A stretch of 64,000 nt of DNA from contig CP075493.1 in NCBI GenBank assembly GCA_021613535.1, positions 11,656,001-11,720,000 of the forward strand, in the 5' to 3' direction. The notes beneath the pieces are model-generated. The model saw nothing but the letters and a program-made list of their open reading frames with translations. It did no database searches and was not told the DNA's origin. The DNA is from Adineta vaga (taxonomy: Eukaryota > Rotifera). Below are positions 33,107 to 44,895 of the stretch, piece after piece. The translations under genes were made by a program, and so were the position numbers. Position 1 is the stretch's first letter, and the number at the start of each line of letters is the position of its first letter.

Positions 33107-33941
33107 GATCGTTAGATTCAGTCTAAATTTTATCTGAAGAAAAAAAAACTCTTATTTTCTTCTAGAACTTATCATTGTTTTGAAACTCTTGTATCAGTCA
33201 AGAATCTAATAAACTAATTGATCCCATTTGGAAAACATTCATATTATATTCATTGAGATTGCAGAGAATAAGATAGTTATCGGATATAACTGCCGTATTA
33301 TTTATCGTTAGAATATGTATGAACGTTTGTAGATTAATAATCACGTTCACTTATACGCTCATACCATTACCTAAAAGTTTCAGAATCAAGGAGACAATAT
33401 TTTAGTGCTTTCGAACAAGATCAATCAGTATTTCCTTTTAATGAATGTATAAATCAAATATGATTCCATAAATTCACATATACTCTCGAACAATTTGATC
33501 ATTGCTCGAGTATAGACTGGTGATATACAACTCAATACTCAACGCATGAGCAAAATTACAGAGTCAATAACTGTTTTGTACATTTTTTCAATAGATAAAC
33601 TTATGAATTCGAAATAAACGTGTATGTATTAATTATAGAACAATAAAGATTAAGAGAAGCAGTTACGCTCATATAAAAGATGACAACATTAGTAAAATGT
33701 TTTGAATTATTATTTAACGTAAAAAAAACAAATTATGAAGCCAAAGAAAAATCTGCATGTCGAATCAGATTATCAATTTGAATATAGAACATATAAAATA
33801 AAGAAATATGTATATTGGGAACAGAAATTTTATTTTAAAATTAATAATTAGTCATTGTCTTTTTCTTTGTACTGTTATGATATTAATAGTACTCGGTAGA
33901 GTAGTATTTGGCAATACACATTGTATTTGCAAGGGACGAAA
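33107..33941. other. Intergenic spacer
   Basis: AT-rich, with AATAAA-like 3' signals after the RS gene. Nothing else recognised. Confidence 0.4.
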
Positions 33942-34928
33942 TCATACTATATCCAACTTAGTAAATATCGACTGTAGTCCAACAAGCCAACAACGTTTCA
34001 TTTCTAAGCGAAATTTTGAACCAGTAAGTGTATAAATATAAAATCCAATTACAGGATTAGTAGTGTAAAGAAGGAGAGCTAAAGTATTCGCACAGTTATA
34101 AATTTCTCGTTCCAATAGTGAAGGTCTATAATCGGCCATGACTGAACCAAATGCATAATACATACAAGTACCAACATAGGGAATGGAGATTAGAATAGTA
34201 ATCAGTATTTGAAACAGGAGCATGATTGCCATTTGACGATCATTTGAACGTAAACGTTCATTTCGTGCATTATCAATGTTTGGAACAATACGATTGTGAA
34301 TATTACGAACATTACGAACAATCAAAAGACCAAAAATACACATCAATACTATCGGTAAAATACAAGCGACAATAGGTCCAAAAAAATTGAAGAAAATAAA
34401 GTAATCATACGATGACATAGCACAAACAAACATACGACCAGTCCAAAACGATTCAACATAAATTAACATATGTACATGTATTAAAAGAAATATTATACAA
34501 ATACCTATAATAACTCGTTGTGAAATTGACGATCTACTCAATTGGCGAAAACGTACACTTTGTGAAGTTGAAAGGAAACGATCGATACTAGAAAGAACAG
34601 GAAACCATAAAGTAAGAGAAAATGGTAGGTATTGACCAATATTCCATAATTTACATAAAACAGTGCTACTCTGTAATGAATCTATATTCCAGCTAACTGA
34701 AATATAACGTACCAAGATAAATACATAAATAAGAAAAAAATTATTGATTGAACTGGCTAAAAAGTAGATCCCACATGAATTAGTACGTAGAGTAGGACGA
34801 GTGAAAATGATGATATTAAACAGATTTCCAAATGTTCCAAGCGCAATTTGAGATAATGGAATGATTTGATTCATCCAAAATGTCGCCCGATTTATTTTTT
34901 CCATCAATTCAAACATTTGATTCGACAT
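33942..34928 (-). CDS. Rhodopsin-like 7TM receptor (peptide-receptor type)
   Basis: Single exon, 328 residues, seven hydrophobic helices. Class-A landmarks are all present: GNLFN in helix 1, a Cys before helix 3 (VLCKLWN), DRF at the end of helix 3 (SSIDRFLS) in place of DRY, and NPVIGFY in helix 7 in place of NPxxY. The third intracellular loop is basic (RNVRNIHNRIVPN). The type is common in rotifers as expanded FMRFamide-receptor-like orphans. It shares the family with the gene at 275-1317 but not its intron. Confidence 0.85.
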   Translation of the reverse strand: MSNQMFELMEKINRATFWMNQIIPLSQIALGTFGNLFNIIIFTRPTLRTNSCGIYFLASSINNFFLIYVFILVRYISVSWNIDSLQSSTVLCKLWNIGQYLPFSLTLWFPVLSSIDRFLSTSQSVRFRQLSRSSISQRVIIGICIIFLLIHVHMLIYVESFWTGRMFVCAMSSYDYFIFFNFFGPIVACILPIVLMCIFGLLIVRNVRNIHNRIVPNIDNARNERLRSNDRQMAIMLLFQILITILISIPYVGTCMYYAFGSVMADYRPSLLEREIYNCANTLALLLYTTNPVIGFYIYTLTGSKFRLEMKRCWLVGLQSIFTKLDIV

Positions 34929-36296
34929 GATAATAATGTAATGTCAACCTTGAGATGATATATTATTGACTGTGTTCTTTTTTGTGTGTTTGATTAGCTA
35001 TCAAAAAATTAGAAACGTAGGATTTAACATCTGTCGTTCGATACATTTGAATTTTCTTCCAAATAAAAGTAAACACTTACTTGTGTGAGCAAATAAAGTT
35101 TTGAAAATACATGGCACGTTTTTTTTACCAAATCATTTAAATGCGATGATGTTATATACAAGAAAAACAATTATCTATATCTCTCTAAAAGTTTTATGTT
35201 TGATCATGAGACGGAAAAGATATCATCCATGTTCATTATCTCAAAAGCTATACTAGATTAATTACGAATTGAGAAAGAAGAAGTTTAAAGGCTGTACAAT
35301 CACATTATTTTTATCTTTCAATTAGGATAAAGTCAAATGATGAGATAATATTTTTTAAATCAGACGTGTCTATTTTGATACTCAGTCACAAGACAAAATA
35401 AGTGCCCAAGTCGTGATTATTACAGCAGAGTTGTATAGACGGATGTTTCTGTGAACTTGCCAGCGATTACTTAAAAACATTCGCTGCAGTAACATTTTAA
35501 AGCGAAGATTCAATCGTATCAATCCACGACTAATTTCATGATTAGTATTGTGTTTCTATATGCGCAAGAATCTATAAGATGATAAACGGATTTAAAGCCA
35601 ATTTTCATGTTCCAAGAGTACCAAAGCTATGGATAAAGACGTTTTGTTCTCCTGTTACCCACACTCTCAAGATTAAATTTAATTTAATTGGATTTGATAC
35701 GCCATCGAAGACATCACAAGGTAGAAACAAAAATATCCACGATAATGATGATCGAAAGAATTGTATAGTAGATTGTACGATAGCCCACGCTCGTTCTTTG
35801 TTACTATGAAGGTCTATGGAATATGAAATGGATTCTATTAAATGTCAATCATTATGATTACTAACGTATTTTATTCATCGGGCATCATAGAATATTCGAG
35901 CGTTTGTGTATGTAGATCCTTATTTCAATATCGAAAACAGCAAATTCTGTGCTATCCTGTGATTTTATGGAAGCAACAATCCGGATTGGAAAGATTTTGT
36001 TGTTGTTTGATACTGCCCAAACAATTTCAGGGTGTTGGTTTTTATATAGTGATGAATAAGAAGTCTGTTGAAGATAATTTTTTTCTGTATATTTATGTGT
36101 GATTAGTATTTAACAAAACTGAGATATTAGTTTGGATGAAAATATTAAAGAGTCAATCAGTAACTATCGACTATACATTTTAAAATTAAGTATATTCAGC
36201 AAATTATTCTCGTTCTCCTTGAATTTAACTGTAGATCGTTTTAGCTAGATGTTTATCCGACGAATACTTAAATCATTTTTCTTTCAAATTACAATT
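34929..36296. other. Intergenic, nothing recognised
   Basis: A 1.4-kb stretch. Open frames at 35579-35809 and 35842-36102 have no recognisable domain and biased composition. No repeat or RNA gene seen. Confidence 0.4.
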
Positions 36297-37309
36297 CTAA
36301 CTGATATCAAGATCAAATTTCTGTACGCAATTATTTGCTTGATCAACGACAAAAAGATTATCTTGACAATCGAATGCTAAACACCAAGGATAGTAGAATT
36401 GCTTTGACGCTTGTCCACCTCTATTTCCACCAACAATAATAGTACCCTCATCGGCATTATGGAACCAACGCATTATTCGGTAATTATATAACTGCCAACT
36501 ATACATATATATATTATCCAAATGATCGACAATAAGGCGTTTAGGATAAGATAATTGTGAAAGACTACTTCCTCGACCTCGTTCACAGGCAACGATAATT
36601 CCTTGTTTTGCAGTTCTAGTCTATTTAACTACTCGATGATTGCATCCATCTATCCATCGTCTTACTTCATTTTTCATATCATCATATATGTAAATATCTC
36701 TATTGTGATCTAATATCAGAGTGAAACAATTAATATTTAAGATGATGGATTGTCCTGTTTCATTATATCGACGAGGCCTACGCAATACTTGTCTATTTCG
36801 AGCACCACAAATAATAAATGAGTCATTGTTTTTATCAAAAACTACATCCAATAGGAATTCAATGAACCTGTTGGATTTTCAAGTTTATTTCCTCCAACAA
36901 CAGTAACTTCATTTTGTATCCATTTAGAATTGTTAGAAACTATGATAATCAAAGAAATTTTCATCGTTTTTTTTACTGTATCACTTACTTGATGGTCGAC
37001 TATAGTAGTTATAATTGTAATTGATATTGTAGATGTAGACGTTACGTTGACGCTATTCATTGGAATAAAATATGTTTTACATAATGATCAGAGAGACTCG
37101 CAGAATCAAACTATGGTCTTACTTTCGACTGATGGACAAACGCGTTGATTAATCATTGATACGGGATAACAGAGTGGACGATGATGACACCGAGGATGTT
37201 GAACACAGATAGTATTGACTTGATAACATGTATTATCAGAAGAATTAGATGGGGGTAAGTTGTGAACATGTTGCCCAAAGAAAACCACAAACACCAGTGT
37301 TATTAGCAT
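36297..37309 (-). pseudogene. NHL-repeat gene, broken by nonsense and frameshift
   Basis: From 37309 the minus strand starts with a signal-peptide-like piece (MLITLVFVVFFGQ) and a Cys-containing segment ending in a plausible donor. A TM-like stretch follows, then an NHL blade (NEVTVVGGNKLENPTG). A frame change occurs near 36855 (continues VVFDKNNDSFIICGARNRQ), and a TAG near 36625 interrupts blade sequence, after which the same frame continues (GIIVACERGRGSSLSQLSYP, then LDNIYMYSWQLYNYRIMRW). It is a decayed relative of the intact propeller at 12816-13938. Confidence 0.7.
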
Positions 37310-38502
37310 TTAACATATGAAGACAGCCACGAGCACTATTTGTTGAATATCGACCATATATATTGAACGGTATCTTGACATAGCTGAGATTTGCCTAGAA
37401 GTATTAGGGTGGAATCGATAAAATATTCAGAATAGCATAAATATCGAACCTATGACACTAAAATGAAGATAGTTTACCATAAAAGAGCAAAAGCAAAGCA
37501 ACGAATTCGATTTGTAATTATCATTGTGCATTCAAATGGAATAGCTTGATAAACTATTCTCTTTATATGCAGTACGCATGTGATGTTTTAATCCCTATGC
37601 TTACATATTCGTTTTATTTCTTTTCCATAGGTCATAAATGCATTCGATGTGAAAAATAAAATTAATTACATTACCTGATAGCAGTAACTTGAACTTGCTA
37701 AAGTAGACACGGATTTGAAACACGTGTGAATTTCATATACTTATGAAATTGTAAGTATATGGGCAATTCGAACGGAAGAAGTAACAGAATAGAAAACAGT
37801 ATCTTCCAATAACTACAATGTGCGTGTTGAAAGATTACTGAAGTCACTATTTATATGGTGTTTTTGAGACATAAATATGCACATACAACTGTAAAGCGAC
37901 GTCAGCTAAGTGAGTGTAAGTTTTGATTGAATACTTGTGGATGTATTATTATTTTTTCAACGAACATTTTCACATATGTCTCAGTTATACGGATGATTCA
38001 TAGGATTTATTTTGATATATTAAGCATAGACTTTGTACAGATAATTTAACAAATAATCTTTTCTTTTTAGTATCAATAAGTACAGCACAGTATTCGCTGA
38101 ACGGAAGATATTATGAGTAATACTGAAGAAATTATAACTAATTTTAAAACTTCATTTTGAGCTATCTGTGTATTATTCAGTATTGTGTTTTGTTATATTA
38201 ATCTTGAATAATACAAAAAGATTGTCTAAAGCAGCAGACTATGATGCCAGAATTCACTATGAAATTTAGAAAAGATTTTTTTCCACTAGCTTTGAAGATA
38301 TTACTATTAATTTCTTTGTATGTCTATGAATTTTGAATAGCTGTATGCTAGAAACTGATTTTTCTTGCAAAATATGAGTTTTTGCTATATATTCTATATA
38401 CGTAGTGTGCAATTGAACGAAAGGTTGCACATCATTCACGCTACAATGAATGTATCCATATGATTCATGATTATTATGATGTTTATTTGAGAAAAGCTTC
38501 CG
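37310..38502. other. Intergenic, nothing recognised
   Basis: 1.2 kb of AT-rich sequence. A short palindrome near 37735-37765 (CATATACTTATGAAATTGTAAGTATATG) is the only structure noted. Confidence 0.4.
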
Positions 38503-40187
38503 TTAAAAATCGTCTACCCACAAATAAATCGTACCATTCAGTATTTTACATGTGAAAGTATCGGTTTTCGATAAGCTTCGAACGTTGTGAGAGAGCCATT
38601 GATGTGTTAACAAGTCTTTTTCTGGCCATGTAGAACAATTTGATTGATAACATGTATCAACGATTAAACTTGATAGATATTTGAAAGTGTCTAATAGAAT
38701 CTGAAATTCTTCATGAGTATGTACTGAGATTCGCAAATGTTCTACTCGTGGATAAATCAAACATAACTGCACGAGATTTGATTCAGATTGAATATGTGAT
38801 TTTTGACAAACGTGTCGAATATATAACGTGCGAATCTGTTCAAAAATTATATTATGTGTTGGTTGAGTCAATGGAAATTCATCAGAAAATGTTAATGATA
38901 TTAATCGAGGTAAAGCTCGAATAATATTAACAAGTAAATTAAAAGTGAGAACATCTATATTCTCCTTTGTTTCCAATACGAGTGACGTGACATTAGGAAA
39001 ATGATATTCAAGTTGAAATGAGTCGGACAAAGTAAGTTGATTAACATATTCATTGAGACGAAAAGTAGATGATGTACATCGAAGTTTACAAGAATCTGCG
39101 GAATATTTTCTATTGATTGGTGCAAATCGAGGTATCGTGAAAAAAGAAGCTGGCAAATCTCGATCATCATAAGCAACAAACCATCGTTTATATCGAAGCC
39201 AAAAAAGAGATCGAAATGTATTGAGAATCTGTGATACGGATGAATCTTGTATCCGATCATGGAGACGAAATCGGAAGTCAAATGTGTCAAGTCGTAAAAT
39301 GAGCGATTCCCAAATGTTTCCATTGAGAAGATTGACATCAGCAAAAATATCAAGTTCCAAATGAATTAGATTCGGCATTTTAATCAAAAGTTCTTCGAGA
39401 TCAATTATCGAAGGTGATGGAGCTATATAGTTTCATTGAAAAAGTAAGACAAAAAAGAAAAAGTATAAAGTTTATAGTTACCTAGCATATAAATTTCTAA
39501 TCGTTTGAGATATTTCAATTGAAATGAATGTTCAAGGCTTCTTCGTTCTAGAAAACATCCAAGATTGATGCTTAATGAATGCAGATTAGGCATCATTTTA
39601 AAGATACTGGGTAATTGAAAACTATTTACGCCGGAAATATGACGTAGACGAGGTAATTCACAATCCATAATAGATCGAATACTACACATACATAATCGAT
39701 TCAATTCATGTAGCTTAGGTATATAAATAGATGAATTGGAAAGCAGACTTGTTGAACATACGAAGGAAAGTCGAGGTAATTTGAGTGACAATAAGCTTTT
39801 GCAATTTTGTATCCACTTAAATGCATCTTCATTGATTGTATCAATTTCAAGTGAACGTAGATTGATAAAATGTTCAACTTTATGTCGAGAAAAGAACAGT
39901 TCACATAGCCCTGTCGTATAATCATTATCAGACAAGATGAGAGCAATAACTTGATGCGGTTGAATCAGACGACAAGTTAATTCGAATTGGGATTTTCGAA
40001 TAGAACGAAAATCAAGAATATAACGATCATAATTAGATAAAATACGATCGAAACGATCGCCCAGATTTGAAAATGCTTGAAGAATCTCATGTGCTCGAAA
40101 GTAGATGAAGATCGAGTGAAGCAACTCGACAGGAAGCCGATCAAATTGATTCGTCATATCATGAAATGATTCAAAACAAAAACGCAC
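38503..40187 (-). CDS. F-box protein with leucine-rich-repeat-like tail
   Basis: Minus-strand exons are 40187-39482 and 39422-38503, phase-1 join, up to 541 residues. A second Met at 40157 (MTNQFDRLP) gives the usual F-box spacing and may be the true start. The F-box is NQFDRLPVELLHSIFIYFRAH. The rest alternates strand and helix with leucine-rich units (INLRSLEIDTINEDAFKWI, LPRLISLTFSDEFPL). F-box proteins act as substrate adaptors of SCF ubiquitin ligases; the LRR-like part would bind the target. Two relatives sit in the window (one broken at 22480, one at 49993), so this is an expanded family. Confidence 0.8.
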
Positions 40188-40705
40188 TTGAAATCATTTT
40201 TTTCTATTCTCTTTCTGTTTTGTTGGAAAACGTGTTTTTTTTCTTAGTTAGAGACAAACGTAAATCAATACGATTGAAGGAAAAGAAAAACAAAGTCAAT
40301 ATATATAGTTAATGTATTTAAAAGTAAGCATCCGATTTGTCTTTGATATCAAAATAATATAAAAATAAGAATTATATAAAATTGTATCGAACGAGAACGT
40401 GCTCTTCTTCTTCTAGATTAATCTCATAAAAGTACCAATCTTATTATTATTAATTTCATCTGATGATTCATTATTTCTTTTTTGCGTTCATTTACTATCT
40501 CTGATGTTCGCTACAGGACCAATGAATGAAAATCTACTTGAAAAAATAAATTTCGATCACTTCGAGGATGTGATTATGTGTATTGATTTATAGATTATTA
40601 CGTTAAAATGAACTTATTTATATGAATCTGATAGTTCAGATTCTTTTATTGGAAGAATTGGAAAAGTTTTGATATATTTATTGTATTTAAAAATAACAAT
40701 CAACA
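40188..40705. other. Intergenic spacer
   Basis: Contains a TATATATA-like tract near 40299-40306, ahead of the F-box gene. Nothing else recognised. Confidence 0.4.
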
Positions 40706-41026
40706 TTAGTTTTTCATCAATTTACATTCTAGTTTCTTCTTTGTTCGACACAAATAGTCATCGTAGTTCTGATTCTGATTCTTTTCCATTTCTGAATAAA
40801 ACCAATGAGGTACAGCTACCACTTTATTTTTATAATTTATATTTGTATAAATTGCGGCCCAATTATTTAATGCTGCTGGATGATTTTTAGGCGGAAAGGC
40901 TGTACATCTATCTTTATCATCACTAATCGAAGCTAAATACCATCCTTGCTTCTGTGCATGTTTCCAGAGCTGTGAAAAATCTTGTTTACTAGTATGCACT
41001 GATGGTTGATGTTTCTTAGTTGACAT
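40706..41026 (-). CDS. Small basic protein, hypothetical
   Basis: A single open frame. Starting at the Met at 41026 (MSTKKHQPSV) gives 106 residues; an upstream Met at 41071 is in frame but adds an unlikely tail. It is lysine-rich with a central block WYLASISDDKDRCTAFPPK and NHPAALNNWAAIY, and a C-terminal RTKKKLECKLMKN. No signal peptide or membrane helix. I do not recognise the family. Balanced composition and Trp-rich blocks support a real small gene. Confidence 0.5.
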   Translation of the reverse strand: MSTKKHQPSVHTSKQDFSQLWKHAQKQGWYLASISDDKDRCTAFPPKNHPAALNNWAAIYTNINYKNKVVAVPHWFYSEMEKNQNQNYDDYLCRTKKKLECKLMKN

Positions 41027-41595
41027 TTTTGTATTTTTCTGCAGTGAATGATGAAAAAACATATCATTCATGGTACACGTGGTGAATGATATGGTCGAAT
41101 AAATTTAGTAGACGTAAAAGGGAAGAAGTACATATTTTCAGATAGCACTCAAACGAAATTTGATGAAAATTATTGTCTTGAATAATCCAAATTCGTAAAT
41201 AGCTATTTTAATGATGATAATAAAATATTTCATGCTATCATAGTATGTCAGCGAACAAGCAATGTTTTCAAATTCTTATGTTTTTTAAAGTCGTTTTAGC
41301 TCAAATTTTTATTAGTAATACTCTGAATTATCACTTCCGCTATATCTTCCCAAAATACTTTCGAATGATTTATGACATTCGTTTCAAGTATATCCCCACT
41401 GAAAAGCAATCAAATGATGATACACGTCATTACATCACATGATACAAAAATGAAAACGAAAGGTATATATGACTAATGATGAATTCCCAACTTTGTTTAT
41501 GTCAAATTAACATACGCTTAGAAAATTCCAAGTAAATATATAATAAAAAAATAATTATCATTACAGTCATTACTTTTAGCGCAAAAAGAAAAGAA

Positions 41596-42272
41596 ATGAG
41601 TAATTCACTTACTGTTAAGTCCAAATATTCAGCTTATTCAACATTACGTTGTGGATATACTTGTGTATTTCTATTACTTCTTCCATGTTTCGCCTGGGGT
41701 GCGTATGCTGCGTTTACATTTATTAAATATCACAACATAGAAACAACATATAGAAGTACAATATGTCAATTGCTAAATTATACAGTATTGCAACATGATT
41801 GTTTACGTTGTGCATCTTTTCATTGTACAACTGATCAATGTTTTGATGAACAGATGTTTGTAACATATCCTATTCATAATAAAACTTCAATATCAAGTGT
41901 CTTTATCACTTTCAATCAATTAAAAATGCACGATCAATCACAGGTACACTTTTTTAGATATCTCTACCTGAAAGCTATAACTGAATTATTCATTTGATTT
42001 AGATTGGTAATAGTTATACCTGTTTCTATCAAACAACAAATCTTACATCAATCATGTTCGATCTTCCTGATAAAACAATACCTCTAACTATATTATGGAT
42101 TACTGTGGGACTTATTATCATTCCTTTTTCGATTTTCGCCATAGCTTTGTTGTATATTCTTGGAAAAATGATAACTAATTTCTGTATAAACGTTTTCCGA
42201 AATAGTAATATTAATTTTAACTATGAACAGGCAAATGTCCACGATATTGAAAATTGCTCAACCAACAGCTGA
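41596..42272 (+). CDS. Two-TM protein with Cys-rich extracellular loop
   Basis: Exons are 41596-41943 and 42003-42272, phase-0 join, giving 205 residues. Helix 1 is about residues 24-46 (TCVFLLLLPCFAWGAYAAF) and helix 2 about 145-170 (ILWITVGLIIIPFSIFAIAL). The loop between them has about eight Cys (ICQLL, HDCLRCASFHC, DQCFDEQ, YTCFYQTTN). The topology and the CFY element resemble auxiliary channel subunits of the KCNMB/TipE type, but this is a topological analogy only. The C-terminal tail is cytosolic and ends without a motif. Confidence 0.6.
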
Positions 42273-42756
42273 TTTAAATGACAATCTCATATCTTACTTT
42301 ATTTTTTTATATTTTTTTGTGAATACAATCATAAACTCGAAGAATAAAAGTACTTCATCGCGTTCTTATTCAGATGTTAACTGTTGAATATAATTTAAGA
42401 CATACTATTTTCAATAAATAGATGATAGATTTGATTATGGGTATGGATAATTCTATTCGTAAGCATTGATTATACGCACTTATTACGTTTTCTTGCAACA
42501 TACTAAAACATTTATCAAAATATGTGTATCTGTGTGTACTCAGATCTTGAAAAGTCTCTTTCTATAAAGAAAAGTTTATTGACGCATACCCATTCCTTTT
42601 TTTTTATATTATTTCTTCTCATTGGTGTTGTCTAAAGATAAAGTTATCTATTCAAACAATAAGAATAAAGTGAAAAAAAACGGAAAGTCATTTAACTATT
42701 ATATTTAAATTATTTGACTGTCGAGCAAAGTAACGTCTACTGCGCGATTTTAAAAA
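42273..42756. other. Intergenic spacer
   Basis: AATAAA-like 3' signals near 42342 and 42413. Nothing else recognised. Confidence 0.4.
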
Positions 42757-43425
42757 ATGGCTCAACACTTTCAAGCAACATTAAACTCACCACCTCCATA
42801 TAGTGTCAATGCTAATAACAATACACAACAACAATCGTGGTCATTTTTTCTGCACTTTATTGATCCATTACAATCGACGAAATTACAAAGTCTAGGAATA
42901 GTTTTCATTATATTTGGTATGATTTTCGATGGGTTTAGAAGCTGCATTGTATTCCATAGAAAATAGCCTGTAATTCAATCTTTCAATTCTCATATTTTTG
43001 TATAATAATAATAATATCTACTACTTTCTATTCTTAGATCATTAACACTAATTTTTTATGACTACTCACTCTCGGGAGCTTCCTCGTTTACTATCGGTGT
43101 TACTTTAGTAATCTTATGTCGTCAACAAATTTATGTATTAATACCGATATTTGGTTTACTTCTGTTTCAAATGAATCACCCTATAAAGAAAGTTGTTGCA
43201 TATGGCATTATCATTAAACGTCTATCTACAAATTGTCATGAATCATACTCTTCTGATTGTGGCTCTACATTTCTTGTAATAACATGGGCAAATTCTATTC
43301 TCGCAGGTATTAGTGTTGTTTTCACTTTAGTGACAGTGATATCGATTAAACAAGCTTGTAATCCATGTCGACTTGCATCTCAACAGCCCACACCATCAAT
43401 GATGTATATCACTACAGCTACATAA
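42757..43425 (+). CDS. Four-TM protein with a probable single frameshift
   Basis: Exon 1 (42757-42969) starts MAQHFQATLNSPPPYS and holds helix 1. At 42931-42936 (GGGTTT) one extra base puts the frame off: the other frame continues sensibly as LEAALYSIENS to a GT donor at 42970. Exon 2 (43038-43425) joins in phase 2 and supplies three more helices (LTLIFYDYSLSG, YVLIPIFGLLLF, TWANSILAGISVVFTLV). The short cytosolic Pro-rich N-terminus and four helices recall MS4A/TMEM-type proteins, but I cannot name the family. It is either a pseudogene with one indel or an assembly error. Confidence 0.5.
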
Positions 43426-44154
43426 TCCACTAGTGATTATACATCCATTGTCGTAGTTACTAACTATCAAACTAAATTAAAGTTTTTCTATGCTTTTTTG
43501 TTTCTTTTTCGCGATGAATTATATAATCTTGTAGAAAATCCAAACAAATTTGTACGAATAACAAAGAAGATATACTTGTATCGAAAACTCAAAAACACAT
43601 TGAGAGATTGATAAAATCATTGAAGTGACTAGCTGCGAAACTTGTTGATAAATCGAAAAGAAAATATCTACACATTTATTACATAACGAAAAAAATGACA
43701 AATTTAATATTGATTTCCTTCTGAAAATTCACTCAAACTAGTATTCATTTGTAAGAGAATGTGAGTGCTTGTAAATATCCATATGAAAAAAAACGTTGTA
43801 ATATGGCGTATTGTCTTATATTAATGTCTGCCCTCTACAAATGTCGGAAGGTATTGGAAACAGTGTATGTAGGTCGATATGTATTAAGAAATAGTATTTA
43901 TCGAAGAAGAAAGAGAGAGAGAGAGAGAGAGAAGGAAAGAAAATAAATATCGCGAGTGTTGGCCATCAATGTTTTGTCAAAATAGAGAAGGGGTAATGAG
44001 ACAAGCATGTTTCTCTGCAAAGAGAAAAAAAAAGATTCGACACATAGTACATAGAGGCAAAAATATGTATTTTTTCTTTCCTTTACTTTCTCTTAAAATA
44101 ACAAACACTGCACCATAGTAAAACAAAAAGAACATTTTTGTCTTCATTGATAAA
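43426..44154. other. Intergenic with GA microsatellite
   Basis: Contains a GA run at 43912-43932. No gene is recognised in the weak open frames. Confidence 0.45.
43912..43932 (+). repeat. (GA)n microsatellite
   Basis: About ten uninterrupted GA units. Confidence 0.85.
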
Positions 44155-44743
44155 ATGCTCGTACAAAAACAAAATATGGCTCGACGATTATTCAATACAG
44201 TAAGATTTTTTTGTTATAAAAAAAAATAAACTAATTCATAATTCTAGAGCTTTTCCATTCCAACACTTATCATAAACAGAACACTCACATCCGAAACTTC
44301 TGTGAAAGCCTTGAAAATCTTAGGTGTTGGTGCAGGTAGAAAACCGATACCTGATATAGAAAAAAAACTGAAAGAATTAGGATATAGCAATTTTAAACCT
44401 TTGGGCCTGCATAATACGAAAGAAAGTGATCAAGAATTTATAAATGCACTGAAAGAAAAACAATGGGATGTAGTTGCAATTGGTTCGTTCAATTTTTTTC
44501 GTAATTCATTCATTCATTTATTTTCAATATTCGATTGTAGGCGCTTATGTTAATGGTTTTGATCAAGCAGCACATTACCGCGAAAAAGGTGTTTCAGAAG
44601 ATCGTGTTGATATACTTCATTGGTTCAATCGTGTTTTGAATTTAGTGCATGAATTAGCACCAAAAGCGAAAATTGTTCTTTTGAAAGGCCCACTAGATTT
44701 TTCTGAAGCAATCCCAAGAATTATGAATGGCGAACAAAAATAA
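44155..44743 (+). CDS. Small alpha/beta protein, uncharacterised, possibly organellar
   Basis: Exons are 44155-44199, 44248-44482 and 44541-44743 (phases 0 and 1), giving 160 residues; an internal Met at 44176 gives 153. The N-terminus (MARRLFNTSFSIPTLIINR) is basic, hydroxylated and acid-free, as in mitochondrial targeting signals. The core begins KALKILGVGAGRKP, with strand/helix alternation (WDVVAIGAYVNG, DILHWFNRVLNLV, AKIVLLKGP). It reminds me of small fungal and bacterial proteins of unknown function with an IG.G motif and a late AP.AK...N segment, so horizontal origin is possible but not established. The second intron falls within the VVAIG strand. Confidence 0.65.
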
Positions 44744-44895
44744 ACACAAACATTTCAGTAAAACCTGGATTTTTTTGTATTAGTTAAGTAGATTATACGA
44801 TAATATATGTACTAATCATCTCTATTTTACTTTCAAATTTATACAAGAAGTAAAGAATTTCAAGTAATAAGTGAAATTTCTGATTAGAAAGTCAA

